From Rossellomorea aquimaris (GTDB lineage: Bacteria; Bacillota; Bacilli; Bacillales; Bacillaceae_B), in NCBI RefSeq assembly GCF_003315075.1, contig NZ_QNRJ01000028.1:1-41000 (forward strand): a stretch of DNA of 41,000 nucleotides. The letters are read 5' to 3'. The notes below the pieces were generated by a model. It had not been told where the DNA came from, did not search any database, and worked only from the letters and a program-made list of their open reading frames with translations. Positions 31,932 to 41,000 of this stretch are shown piece by piece; the first letter of the stretch is position 1, and each line of letters begins with the position of its first letter. Both the position numbers and the translations under genes were made by a program.

Positions 31932-33860
31932 TTGACTGATGTTGGCCGAAATGATCCGTGCCCTTGTGGAAGCGGAAAGAAATATAAAAAATGTTGCGGC
32001 GGGGGGAATGTCGCTCAGTTGGATCATCTGATTCTTGAGGATCTGGAGCGGGTTTTTGCGAATGTACTTGATTTTGCATACGAGAGGTTTGAATGGAAGC
32101 TCGAGCAGGAAAAACAAAAGGTTACCAGACAACTAAGTTCTTTTAATTATGAGACACCCGGTGGGGATTTCCTTTTTTACACATGGTTCTTGGTCGCTTT
32201 TAAAGGAAAAGATCACAGCACTATACTGGAACGTTTTATCAATGAACGATTGAACACGATCCCCCGTACAAGAGTCCGGGACGTTGTAAGTAGATGGGAT
32301 TCATTTGCATTTGTCGTCGGGGAAGTGAAGGAAAACGATGGTGGCAGGATGCTGGTTGAGGATTTCATGAGCAGCGAACGGTTCGAATTCAAGGGAGTGG
32401 ATTTGTCTTTTGCGATAGGAGAGACAGTGTTCACAGCTGCCATGCCTTATGAAAATGGTCAGTTTGTGGCATTTTCTACATTTTTCAACTTTGACCCCGA
32501 CATTACGAAGCTTGCCAAAAAAATCGTCGGGGATCTCTATGAAGATTCTTCGAGGGATTTGCAAGGGTTTTACAGAGAGAATTTTCTGCGATTAATCGAT
32601 TCCGTGTTTGAAAAAATGCACGATGAAGAGGATTTAAGTGTTGATTCCTTCACTTGGAGAAATGATCTGGAAGAAAATGCTGGTCGAAAGCTTTACTCGT
32701 TTGTAATGGACAATAATCATCAAGAGGAATGGGCGTATTTGATCACAAAGTATTTAAATGATTATTTTCAAACGGCGTCAACCAGAATCCGGAATCCACG
32801 CATTTATGCGGCGGCTCTTTATTATATGTGCAGCGAAGTATTACCGGTTCTTCAGTTTACTCAAAAGGAACTTGGAACGTTCTTTGACGTCTCGGCTGCA
32901 AGTATTTCAAATCGTTCTTATACGATCGATGAAGCGATTGGAGAGAAGATGGCCTATGATTTTTCGATGTTGCGGCAGGGTGTAGGACCCTCTCTTTCGT
33001 TCCGATACGGAAACGATCCGGCTCCGACAGAGAAAACGATGTGGGAAATCATGGTGGTGACAGAGAAAAGTGAAGATGTAGATCTGGATCAAGTAATAAG
33101 GCAGACTCGTGAAGGTGGAATCAGACTTCCTGAGTTAACTCATAAAGAAAAAGCTCAGCAGTTGATTTATGAAGGATTTGACGCTCAGCCACCTGAAAGG
33201 TATACCCTTTGTGAAAAAGCTTTGAAAGTCGATCCGGATTGCGCGGATGCTTATAATCTATTAGCTGAAAAAGAAAAGAAGATGGAAACGAAGCTCCAGC
33301 TTCTGGAGAAAGGCATGGGACTTGCCAAGGAAGAAATCAGGGATTGTTTTCACGATGGGACGCCGTTTTGGAAGTATGTCAGGACCAGGCCTTATATGAG
33401 ATTGACCTTTAACCTTGCCCTTGCTATGAAGGATGCTTCCAGATATGATGAGGCGATTCATTATATGAAGCAGTTGATGAAGTTGAATGCTGAGGATAAT
33501 CAGGGTGTACGATATGAATTGATTCCTTTATTAATAGCTACAGGGAAGAAAAGAGAAGTAGAAGATCTGTTGAATAGGTACAAGGAAGATTATGCGTATG
33601 CTTACTATATAGAGTTTTTTATGGGTATCTACTTTGAAAAGGGAAATGTGAAAGAGAAAGCGGATGGGGCAGTGGACGAAAACCCTTTTGCAATGGCCTA
33701 TATGACAGGAGTCTGGCCATTACCGGATGAGTTACCCCGGACGTATGCGCCTGGAAGCGAAGAAGAGGGCATGGTCATCGCGAAACAGACGGACGTTTTA
33801 TGGAAAGAACAGGATCTATTTCTTACTATTATTGAAAAAGAAGGTTCACTCAGGAAGTAG
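31932..33860 (+). CDS. SEC-C motif protein with HTH-like and TPR-like regions (long paralogue)
   Basis: The 642-aa product begins with a SEC-C zinc module, [20 protein letters not shown] (residues 4-23), like the SecA C-terminus. A long helical region follows. Then [13 protein letters not shown] and an HTH-like segment ([20 protein letters not shown], residues about 320-340), shared with the next gene. An extra C-terminal 220 residues of TPR-like helices include [21 protein letters not shown]. No catalytic motif is seen. Start uncertain: TTG 31932 has GGTGGAG only a few nt upstream; ATG 31917 and 31908 are alternatives. The function is unknown. Confidence 0.75.
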   Translation: MTDVGRNDPCPCGSGKKYKKCCGGGNVAQLDHLILEDLERVFANVLDFAYERFEWKLEQEKQKVTRQLSSFNYETPGGDFLFYTWFLVAFKGKDHSTILERFINERLNTIPRTRVRDVVSRWDSFAFVVGEVKENDGGRMLVEDFMSSERFEFKGVDLSFAIGETVFTAAMPYENGQFVAFSTFFNFDPDITKLAKKIVGDLYEDSSRDLQGFYRENFLRLIDSVFEKMHDEEDLSVDSFTWRNDLEENAGRKLYSFVMDNNHQEEWAYLITKYLNDYFQTASTRIRNPRIYAAALYYMCSEVLPVLQFTQKELGTFFDVSAASISNRSYTIDEAIGEKMAYDFSMLRQGVGPSLSFRYGNDPAPTEKTMWEIMVVTEKSEDVDLDQVIRQTREGGIRLPELTHKEKAQQLIYEGFDAQPPERYTLCEKALKVDPDCADAYNLLAEKEKKMETKLQLLEKGMGLAKEEIRDCFHDGTPFWKYVRTRPYMRLTFNLALAMKDASRYDEAIHYMKQLMKLNAEDNQGVRYELIPLLIATGKKREVEDLLNRYKEDYAYAYYIEFFMGIYFEKGNVKEKADGAVDENPFAMAYMTGVWPLPDELPRTYAPGSEEEGMVIAKQTDVLWKEQDLFLTIIEKEGSLRK

Positions 33861-33883
33861 ATGAACTTCCACTTATAAGGGTG

Positions 33884-33917
33884 AAGAACCAATCCAAAAC
33901 CGATTGGTTCTTTTTTC
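33884..33917 (+). terminator. Terminator after the long SEC-C gene
   Basis: AAGAACCAATC and GATTGGTTCTT pair over 11 bp, followed by TTTTC. Confidence 0.8.
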
Positions 33918-34005
33918 TTGTTCTAAAACAGTTTAAGGAACGCTCGAAATGTTATATAATGAACATTTGTGCACGGGACTCAAGAAGTTGGAGGTAAATA
34001 CAAAC

Positions 34006-35130
34006 ATGAGTACAGTCGGAAGAAACGAACCATGCCCATGTGGCAGTGGGAAAAAATATAAGAAATGTTGTGAAAAAGAAAATGTTGTGAATATAGATAC
34101 GCTGGTGAGTCAGGAGCTTGATGTGCTTCAGGCGCAGCTCTATGATTATATTGCTACGGCACAGTCAACGGAGATGGAAGAATCCTATCACCACTACCTG
34201 GCGAAAATGGATTTGATGCAAGCGGATCCGGATATTTATGAAATGGCATTTGTCAGCTGGTACGGAGCGACTCAAAAGGATGCTGACGGTGTTCGTTTGA
34301 TCGAACGCTTTGTAAATAAGCAGTTGAGCACGGTTACTCGTCCTCAAACAGCTGAAGTACTGGAGTCATGGAAAAACGTTCGTGTGACGGCAGGTACTGT
34401 AGAGAAGCTGGATGACCATACGTTACGTGTGGAAGAAGCCATCACGGGTGATGTACTGATGGTAACGGAAAAGTTCGGTACGTTAGAAGAGAATAGTTTC
34501 TTCTTGGGGCTATTGTTGCCGAATGGGGAGACGTATCTTCCATTCGCTCAATATTTCATTTATCCTGCGATTGAGAAAGCAGCGATGGAACTGGTGAAGA
34601 TCCGATTTGAACAAGGTGAGTTTAAGAGTCTGTATGATTACTTATCAGGTCAGTACCTGGAAATCGCGGATGTCGGATTCGTTCTTTATAGTGCAGAGAA
34701 GAAGAAGGCCGGAAAAGCAGCAGCATCTGCTACGGATGAAACAGATACTTCCAAGGATTCGGATAAGCAATCCGAAGAAGCGATCGAAGGAGTAGAAATC
34801 TGGAAAACCCCGGAATACGTTGAAGCGATCACATCCCTTCAAAAATTCCTCACTGAAAAAGGGGAAGACAAAAAAGAAAGTGAAATGCTCGTAGCCGTAT
34901 TGGAAAAATACTTCTACACAGAGCGCCCAACGATCCGAAATCCGAAAATCTACTCCGGAGCACTGGTGGACTTGGCGAAAAACATCGACGAAATCAATAT
35001 CCGCCACGTCCAAAAAGAACTGGCAGATTACTTCGATGTCTCCGCCAACAGCATCTCCAGACGAAGTAAACAAATCTGGGAAAGCTACCAGGACACCGTC
35101 TACGAACTCCTGAAAGCAACAAAAGCCTGA
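34006..35130 (+). CDS. SEC-C motif protein with HTH-like C-terminus (short paralogue)
   Basis: The 374-aa protein starts [20 protein letters not shown], again a SEC-C module at the N-terminus. It aligns with the preceding gene along its length: RFVNKQLSTVTRP matches [13 protein letters not shown], and TIRNPKIYSGALVDLA plus VQKELADYFDVSANSISRRS match the HTH-like part. It lacks the TPR-like extension and has a low-complexity acidic linker near residues 235-265. ATG 34006 follows TTGGAGGT. It lies 509 nt before secA. A link to SecA or ribosomes is suggested by the shared motif and position only. Confidence 0.8.
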   Translation: MSTVGRNEPCPCGSGKKYKKCCEKENVVNIDTLVSQELDVLQAQLYDYIATAQSTEMEESYHHYLAKMDLMQADPDIYEMAFVSWYGATQKDADGVRLIERFVNKQLSTVTRPQTAEVLESWKNVRVTAGTVEKLDDHTLRVEEAITGDVLMVTEKFGTLEENSFFLGLLLPNGETYLPFAQYFIYPAIEKAAMELVKIRFEQGEFKSLYDYLSGQYLEIADVGFVLYSAEKKKAGKAAASATDETDTSKDSDKQSEEAIEGVEIWKTPEYVEAITSLQKFLTEKGEDKKESEMLVAVLEKYFYTERPTIRNPKIYSGALVDLAKNIDEINIRHVQKELADYFDVSANSISRRSKQIWESYQDTVYELLKATKA

Positions 35131-35151
35131 CCATTCAAATACACAACACCT

Positions 35152-35180
35152 AAAAGTCGTCTGCATAGACGGCTTTTTTG
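35152..35180 (+). terminator. Terminator after the short SEC-C gene
   Basis: AAAAGTCGTCT and AGACGGCTTTT pair around GCAT; a T-run follows. Confidence 0.8.
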
Positions 35181-35199
35181 TTTTTGAGGGACTGTTTTT

Positions 35200-35416
35200 G
35201 AGGGACCGACCTCACTTTCCACCAATTATATGTGGAATTGCAATAAAGTCGCCAACTCTAGACGGATTTATGTAGTAGGTGAGGTCCGTCCCTCGTACCT
35301 GAATCGACGCCATTTCTACAGGTACGGATCCCGCATCTCATGAGCAAACGAGGAATACCGTGTGATAGTGTATCATCCACCCTTTGAAAGAGCTGTGATC
35401 GAGAGGTCCGTCCCTC
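35200..35416. repeat. Three GAGGTCCGTCCCTC copies before secA
   Basis: Copies at 35200-35213 (GAGGGACCGACCTC, one variant base), 35281-35294 and 35403-35416. A partial TTTTTGAGGGAC lies at 35181-35192. The stretch 35131-35639 has no gene that I can support; the secA promoter should lie in its right end, where I could not fix a clear -35/-10 pair. Confidence 0.65.
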
Positions 35417-35639
35417 CTTGAGTTGTAACCCATATAGGATAGTGGTAAGATTGGTAGGGAATATATCGTGTTTTTGTGGGAGGATATTTGGTTTTTGTAG
35501 CGAATGGTAAGTAGAGTGATTGGAAGTGGATGGTGGTGACAATTTACACGAATTTCACATCCAAATCTCATTTTATATCGTTATACTAGTAAGGTGACGT
35601 TCGGCTCTCATTTAAACACAGATAAAGGAGCGTTTATAC

Positions 35640-38150
35640 ATGCTTGGTCTATTAAACAAAGTGTTCGATGCGAATAAAAGAGAATTAAAGAGGCTTGAAA
35701 AACTGGCTGATCAAATAGAAGAATTAGGTCCCGATATGGAGCGATTGACGGATGATGAAATCCGTGAAAGAACGGAACGATTCAAGGAACGCTATCAAAA
35801 GGGTGAAGACCTGGAAGATATGATGATTGAGGCTTTCGCTGTCGTACGGGAAGCGGCTCGCCGCGTACTGGATTTATACCCGTACCGCGTTCAGCTTATG
35901 GGTGGTGCATCCTTGCATGGCGGTAATATCTCCGAGATGAAAACCGGTGAAGGTAAAACGCTGACAGCGACTATGCCTGTTTACTTAAATGCGATCACAG
36001 GAAAAGGCGTTCACGTGATCACAGTCAACGAATACCTGGCCAGCCGTGATGCCGAGGAAATGGGCAAGTTATACAATTTCCTGGGGCTCTCTGTAGGTCT
36101 GAACTTAAACTCGATGTCCAAAGACGAAAAACGTGAAGCATACAAAGCGGATATCACGTATGGTACGAATAACGAATTCGGATTCGACTACCTTCGTGAC
36201 AATATGGTCCTGTACAAAGATCAAATGGTGCAGCGTCCTCTTCATTTTGCCGTAATTGATGAGGTTGACTCGATCTTAATCGATGAAGCCCGTACACCTC
36301 TGATCATTTCCGGTAACGCACAACGTACGCCTCAGCTTTATATCCAGGCCAATGCCGTCGTACGTACCCTGAAAAAAGATGAAGATTACACATACGATGA
36401 AAAAACAAAAGGTGTTCTATTAACGGAAGACGGGATCAGCAAAGTGGAAAGAGCTTTCCACATTGATAACCTGTTTGATATCTCACATGTAACCCTTAAC
36501 CACCATATCAATCAAGCATTAAAAGCTCACGTCAGCATGCACCGTGATGTGGATTATGTGGTTCAGGAAGGTGAAATCGTCATCGTTGACTCGTTCACGG
36601 GACGTCTGATGAAGGGTCGTCGTTACAGTGACGGACTTCACCAATCGATCGAGGCAAAAGAAGGTCTTGAAATCCAGAACGAAAGCATGACGATGGCAAC
36701 GATTACGTTCCAGAACTACTTCCGTATGTACGAAAAGCTTTCCGGTATGACCGGTACGGCGAAAACGGAAGAAGAAGAGTTCCGTAATATCTATAATATG
36801 AACGTCATCGTGATCCCGACGAACAAGCCAATCGTTCGTGATGACCGTGCCGATTTGATTTACGCTTCTATCGAAGGGAAGTTCCTTGCTGTAGTCGAGG
36901 ATATCAAAGAACGTAACGAAAAAGGACAGCCTGTACTGGTTGGTACCGTTGCCGTTGAAACGTCAGAGCTCATCTCTAAACTTTTGACGAAAAAAGGCGT
37001 ACGCCATAATGTGTTAAATGCGAAAAATCATGGCCGTGAAGCGGAAATTATTTTAGAAGCTGGACAGCCTGGTGCCGTTACCATCGCGACAAACATGGCC
37101 GGCCGTGGTACGGATATCAAGCTTGGAGAAGGCGTCATCGAACGTGGAGGTCTTGCCGTTATTGGTACCGAGCGTCATGAATCACGCCGTATCGATAATC
37201 AGCTTCGTGGACGTTCCGGTCGTCAGGGTGATCCTGGTGTGACCCAGTTCTATCTCTCCATGGAAGATGAATTGATGCGCCGATTCGGCTCTGACAATAT
37301 GAAGAGCATGATGGAACGCCTTGGAATGGATGATACTCAGCCAATCCAAAGTAAAATGGTCAGCCGTGCTGTAGAATCGGCTCAGAAACGAGTGGAAGGA
37401 AACAACTTCGATGCTCGTAAGCAGCTTCTGCAATACGATGATGTTTTACGTCAACAACGTGAAATCATCTATAACCAGCGTTATGAAGTAATCGACTCAG
37501 AAAACCTTCGTGAAATCGTTGAGGGAATGATCAAATCAGCCATCGAACGTCAGGTAGCAGCCCATACAGCAGAAGAAGACATGGAAAACTGGAACCTTCA
37601 GGGCATCGTTGATTATGTGAACGCGAATCTTCTTCCTGAAAACGACGTGACAGTTGATGATCTTCGCGGTAAAGAGCCTGAAGAAATGATGGATCTGATC
37701 TATGAAGATGTGAAGCACCGTTACGATGAAAAAGAAGAAGAACTTACGCCGGAGCAAATGCGCGAGTTTGAAAAAGTCATCCTGCTTCGTGCTGTTGATA
37801 CGAAATGGATTGACCATATCGATGCAATGGATCAATTGCGTCAAGGTATCCACCTTCGTGCCTACGGTCAAACCGACCCACTGCGTGAATACCAGCATGA
37901 AGGATTCGCCATGTTCGAAAGCATGGTACTCGCAATCGAAGAAGACGTGGCGAAATACGTCATGAAAGCTGAAATCCGCAACAATCTTGAACGTCAGGAA
38001 GTAGCCAAAGGCCAAGCGGTGAACCCGAAAGAAGAAGGCGGCAAGGCTAAGAAACAACCAGTCCGCAAGCAAGAAGACGTAGGGCGCAACGAACCATGCC
38101 CATGCGGAAGCGGCAAAAAATACAAACACTGCCACGGCATAACTGGATAA
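35640..38150 (+). CDS. secA: SecA, preprotein translocase ATPase
   Basis: SecA drives preproteins through SecYEG with ATP. The 836-aa protein has Walker A in [11 protein letters not shown] near residue 102, the DEAD-type box in [17 protein letters not shown] near 207, the preprotein cross-linking domain, and the second motor domain ([27 protein letters not shown]). The helical wing/scaffold and a C-terminal SEC-C zinc module ([18 protein letters not shown]) follow. Length and order match Bacillus SecA. ATG 35640 follows AAAGGAG. It lies before prfB as in B. subtilis. Confidence 0.97.
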   Translation: MLGLLNKVFDANKRELKRLEKLADQIEELGPDMERLTDDEIRERTERFKERYQKGEDLEDMMIEAFAVVREAARRVLDLYPYRVQLMGGASLHGGNISEMKTGEGKTLTATMPVYLNAITGKGVHVITVNEYLASRDAEEMGKLYNFLGLSVGLNLNSMSKDEKREAYKADITYGTNNEFGFDYLRDNMVLYKDQMVQRPLHFAVIDEVDSILIDEARTPLIISGNAQRTPQLYIQANAVVRTLKKDEDYTYDEKTKGVLLTEDGISKVERAFHIDNLFDISHVTLNHHINQALKAHVSMHRDVDYVVQEGEIVIVDSFTGRLMKGRRYSDGLHQSIEAKEGLEIQNESMTMATITFQNYFRMYEKLSGMTGTAKTEEEEFRNIYNMNVIVIPTNKPIVRDDRADLIYASIEGKFLAVVEDIKERNEKGQPVLVGTVAVETSELISKLLTKKGVRHNVLNAKNHGREAEIILEAGQPGAVTIATNMAGRGTDIKLGEGVIERGGLAVIGTERHESRRIDNQLRGRSGRQGDPGVTQFYLSMEDELMRRFGSDNMKSMMERLGMDDTQPIQSKMVSRAVESAQKRVEGNNFDARKQLLQYDDVLRQQREIIYNQRYEVIDSENLREIVEGMIKSAIERQVAAHTAEEDMENWNLQGIVDYVNANLLPENDVTVDDLRGKEPEEMMDLIYEDVKHRYDEKEEELTPEQMREFEKVILLRAVDTKWIDHIDAMDQLRQGIHLRAYGQTDPLREYQHEGFAMFESMVLAIEEDVAKYVMKAEIRNNLERQEVAKGQAVNPKEEGGKAKKQPVRKQEDVGRNEPCPCGSGKKYKHCHGITG

Positions 38151-38163
38151 ATAAAAGAGATGC

Positions 38164-38205
38164 TACCTGGCGCTTATATTGATAAAATAAGCGCCAGGTA
38201 CTTTT
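38164..38205 (+). terminator. Terminator of secA
   Basis: TACCTGGCGCTTAT and ATAAGCGCCAGGTA pair over 14 bp, then CTTTTCCGTTTTTT. Confidence 0.85.
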
Positions 38206-38319
38206 CCGTTTTTTATGGCCTGGTATAGAGAAATTATTGTAAAAGGTACATTTCGTGGAACCAGATACAAACAACAAAATCCAAATGTTCAACCCAAATA
38301 ACTATAGAGGTGACCACTC

Positions 38320-39421
38320 ATGGAACTATCAGAAATCAGAGCAGAGTTAGAAAAATCAGCTAAAACATTAGCGGACTTCAGGGGGTCTCTTTGACTTAGA
38401 AAACAAAGAGGCCAGAATTCAAGAGCTTGACGAAATCATGGTTCAACCCGACTTCTGGGATGACCAGCAAAAAGCCCAAGGGTTAATCAATGAAGGAAAC
38501 GGTTTGAAGGATCTTGTAAATGAGTACAAATCATTGGTTGAATCCCATGAAAACCTTGAGCTTACACTTGAACTTATCAAAGAAGAACCGGACGAAGATC
38601 TTCAAAATGACCTTGAAGAGGAACTGGCTGATTTGGTCAAACGATTAAATGACTACGAACTTCAGCTTCTTCTAAGCGAAGAACATGATAAGAATAACGC
38701 GATTCTTGAACTGCATCCCGGGGCAGGTGGAACCGAGTCTCAGGACTGGGGCTCTATGCTTCTACGTATGTACACTCGTTGGGGAGAAAAACGAGGTTTC
38801 AAAGTAGAAACCCTTGATTATCTTCCTGGAGATGAAGCAGGCATCAAGAGTGTGACCCTTGCCATAAAAGGTCACAATGCGTACGGTTACTTAAAGGCTG
38901 AAAAAGGCGTTCACCGTCTTGTTCGTATTTCACCATTCGATTCTTCAGGGCGTCGTCACACTTCCTTCGTGTCTTGCGAAGTCATGCCTGAGTTTAATGA
39001 AGAAATCGAGATCGAAATCCGTACGGAAGACCTTAAAATCGATACGTACCGTGCAAGTGGCGCCGGTGGACAGCACATCAATACGACAGACTCGGCTGTC
39101 CGTATCACTCACTTACCGACGAATGTCGTGGTAACCTGCCAATCTGAACGTTCTCAGATCAAGAACCGTGAGTCAGCCATGAAAATGCTGAAAGCGAAGC
39201 TCTACCAAAAGCGAATCGAAGAGCAGGAGCAGGAGCTTGCCGAAATTCGTGGAGAGCAAAAGGAAATCGGATGGGGAAGCCAGATCCGTTCCTACGTATT
39301 CCACCCATACTCCATGGTCAAAGACCACAGAACCAACACAGAATCAGGAAACGTACAAGGCGTCATGGACGGAGACATCGACCCATTCATCAACGCATAC
39401 CTTCGTTCCAAAATTCAATAA
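38320..39421 (+). CDS. prfB: Peptide chain release factor 2 with programmed +1 frameshift
   Basis: RF2 releases peptides at UGA and UAA. Predicted join: 38320-38391 and 38393-39421, 366 aa. The first 24 codons end at CTT (38389-38391) followed by in-frame TGA (38392-38394). AGGGGG lies just upstream as the internal Shine-Dalgarno, and CTTTGAC is the known slip site, so low RF2 raises shifting and hence RF2 synthesis. After the shift: the recognition motif [13 protein letters not shown] and the catalytic [30 protein letters not shown] precedes ATG 38320. Confidence 0.97.
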
Positions 39422-39429
39422 CCATACCC

Positions 39430-39471
39430 AAGCTGGATCCTCCATTTAATTGGAGGATCCAGCTTTTTTTT
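39430..39471 (+). terminator. Terminator of prfB
   Basis: AAGCTGGATCCTCC and GGAGGATCCAGCTT pair over 14 bp around ATTTAATT; a T8 run follows. Confidence 0.9.
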
Positions 39472-39899
39472 GAGGGACGGACCTCAAAAAGCGATTCGTT
39501 CCTTCCATTATATGTATAAAAATGAGCAAAGAATATCGTTTACATACACGAATAAGCAAACGCAGACTACCGGTATCATCACTTATTGCAGAAAGCGGAA
39601 TCCAATTCACTGTTGCAGAAATCAGAAATTCAGCTGTGAAGCAACGCACTATTCAAGGTCCGTCCCTCACCACCATAACGCCCCAACTTATTAATGCTTT
39701 ACCACGTTATTGAAGTGTCATTTACACCTCCAAGTACCCATGCTATACTCTCAAAGGTTGATACAGAGCGTGTTTGAAGGGTGGAGAAGTGAATTTTCAC
39801 CTGGTTCATACATAGGTATTTCAACTATATCAAGCGAAATTTATGAGTAATCTTCATCCGCAGAGGTTCACGGCATGACCAATTAAAGGTCCGTCCCTC
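39472..39899. repeat. Three GAGGTCCGTCCCTC copies between prfB and the YitT gene
   Basis: Copies at 39472-39485 (reverse orientation), 39655-39668 and 39886-39899 (both AAGGTCCGTCCCTC). The 547-nt stretch 39422-39968 has no gene that I can support. The short frames in it lack RBSs. Confidence 0.65.
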
Positions 39900-39968
39900 T
39901 GCATACTCTGCATAAAGGAAGAGGTTGTACTCATACTATAAATACATAGGTTAAAGGAGTCGTACTGG

Positions 39969-40841
39969 ATGGGTTTGAAAGAGAGGCGTCGTGGGCAGGC
40001 ATTTAATCCGCGGAAAGAGAAGTTGTTAGAGTATTTGTTTGTTGTGGTGGGGTCAACGATTGTGGCCCTTGCGTTTAATGTGTTCTTGTTGCCGAATGAG
40101 GTGGCTTCAGGAGGGGTAAGTGGGATATCGACCATCCTGAAAGGTGTATTTGATTGGAAGCCTGCCTTTGTTCAGTGGGCATTTAATATTCCGTTGTTTA
40201 TTGCAGGGTTAATCTTCCTGGGTCTTCAATTTGGCGTGAAAACAGCCATCGGTACGGTTTTCCTGCCGCTGGTCGTATATTTATCAGAAGACTGGAAGCC
40301 GTGGACGGAAGATCCCCTGCTGGGCGCTTTATTCGGCGGAATTGGTGTAGGACTGGGGTTGGGAATCGTCTTTCGAGGTAAAGCGTCTACAGGAGGGACG
40401 GACCTGGCAGCACAGATTGTAAACAAATTCACCGGGTTGTCCTTGGGAACGTGTGTCGCGCTGATCGATGGGATGATTGTTCTTTCTGCTGCGATCGTGT
40501 TTGATATCGAACGTGGCTTATATGCTCTTATCGGTCTCTATGTGACAAGTAAAACGATTGATTTAGTCCAGGTCGGCATCAGCCGTTCAAAAATGGCACT
40601 TATTATTACAAACAGACAGGAAGAAGTTCGTGAAGGAATCCTGAATAAAATTGATCGTGGTGTGACAAAACTATCTGCATACGGTGGTTATACGGACGAT
40701 GAGCGCCCGATCCTTATGTGTGTGGTCGATCAAACAGAATTCACAAAACTGAAACAACTGGTCAAAACCATTGACCCATCTGCTTTCGTCGTCACAATGG
40801 ACGCTTCAGAGGTGTTAGGTGAAGGTTTCAAACGGGTTTAA
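39969..40841 (+). CDS. yvjA: YitT-family membrane protein (YvjA-like)
   Basis: This 290-aa protein has five or six TM helices in the YitT_membrane domain (LLEYLFVVVGSTIVALAFNV, NEVASGGVSGISTIL, the conserved FRGKASTGGTDLAAQIV). A C-terminal cytoplasmic DUF2179 domain follows (KIDRGVTKLSAYGGYTDDER, VVDQTEFTKLKQLVKTIDP). Function unknown, with transport proposed for the family. The neighbourhood to prfB matches B. subtilis yvjA. ATG 39969 follows AAAGGAG. Confidence 0.88.
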   Translation: MGLKERRRGQAFNPRKEKLLEYLFVVVGSTIVALAFNVFLLPNEVASGGVSGISTILKGVFDWKPAFVQWAFNIPLFIAGLIFLGLQFGVKTAIGTVFLPLVVYLSEDWKPWTEDPLLGALFGGIGVGLGLGIVFRGKASTGGTDLAAQIVNKFTGLSLGTCVALIDGMIVLSAAIVFDIERGLYALIGLYVTSKTIDLVQVGISRSKMALIITNRQEEVREGILNKIDRGVTKLSAYGGYTDDERPILMCVVDQTEFTKLKQLVKTIDPSAFVVTMDASEVLGEGFKRV

Positions 40842-40862
40842 CCTTGGTATAATTATGTAATA

Positions 40863-40876
40863 GAGGGACGGACCTC
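40863..40876. repeat. GAGGGACGGACCTC copy at the right edge
   Basis: Exact 14-bp copy of the repeat, 21 nt after the YitT stop. The remaining 40877-41000 shows no supportable gene. Confidence 0.7.
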
Positions 40877-41000
40877 AATACTTTCCGTTACTCTTAAAAT
40901 GTGTTGGTAGTGTCAAAAAACTTATGAAAAGTTGTAAAGGGCACTATCTTTAACCCCAAAGTAAGGTTCTTGGTCGCCGCAATCGCTCTTGACAAACACG

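Noticed and set aside
39470..39713. Overlapping open frames between prfB and the YitT gene
   Set aside because: Several frames overlap, none has an RBS, and they include the repeat copies; composition does not look coding.
40392..40405. GGAGGGACGGACCT in the YitT gene as a repeat copy
   Set aside because: It encodes part of the family-conserved STGGTDLAAQ motif, so the match is best explained by protein conservation.

Overview
The window is chromosomal DNA of a low-G+C Gram-positive bacterium of the Bacillaceae. The gene order degV-comFA-comFC-yvyF-flgM-flgN-flgK-flgL-yviE-fliW-csrA-hag-flaG-fliD-fliS-fliT, then hpf, secA, prfB and a yvjA-like gene, is the order known from Bacillus subtilis, with insertions. 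Strong AGGAGG-type ribosome binding sites, sigma-D, sigma-B and sigma-H promoter matches, and TTG/GTG starts fit. A marine or environmental Bacillus/Rossellomorea-type organism is only a guess.

Layout. 1-5000: a dicarboxylate-sensing module (DctS-like kinase, DctR-like regulator broken by a stop codon, divergent DctP-family binding protein), then small leftward genes (a pRiA4b ORF-3 family protein in two overlapping frames, a coiled-coil protein). 5000-13000: ppaC, a VOC protein, two tandem HTH-TPR regulators with a duplicated upstream region, small proteins, murB, an EamA transporter, degV. 13000-15650: competence genes comFA and comFC, and yvyF. 15680-26700: the late flagellar cluster. 26700-29750: yjbR-like gene, orphan ABC permease, a REP-associated tyrosine transposase with flanking repeats, and stress-controlled hpf. 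29800-41000: M29 aminopeptidase, DUF1028 protein, two SEC-C-motif paralogues, secA, prfB with its programmed frameshift, and a YitT-family protein.

The most notable system is in the flagellin gene. The hag reading frame is cut by two related group I introns (21678-22041 and 22111-22481) separated by a 69-nt exon. Conserved flagellin sequence and P1 pairings with a U-G wobble at the cut fix both 5' splice sites. Intron 2 begins with a diverged second copy of the flagellin C-terminus plus a stop codon, located mainly in its P1 loop, so a full-length flagellin is predicted whether or not intron 2 splices. Intron 1 has a stop in its P1 loop and must splice. A free-standing LAGLIDADG endonuclease gene lies just downstream on the other strand, a plausible partner for intron mobility. 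The hag leader carries a sigma-D promoter, a long hairpin and two CsrA-type sites next to fliW-csrA, so flagellin output probably passes through transcription, CsrA/FliW control and RNA splicing.

Interspersed short repeats run through the window: a 14-bp GAGGTCCGTCCCTC family (about ten copies), long hairpins built on GTGCC(A/T)GGCAC, and TTTGCCTGTTAAAT units around the transposase. They mark most of the long gene-free stretches.
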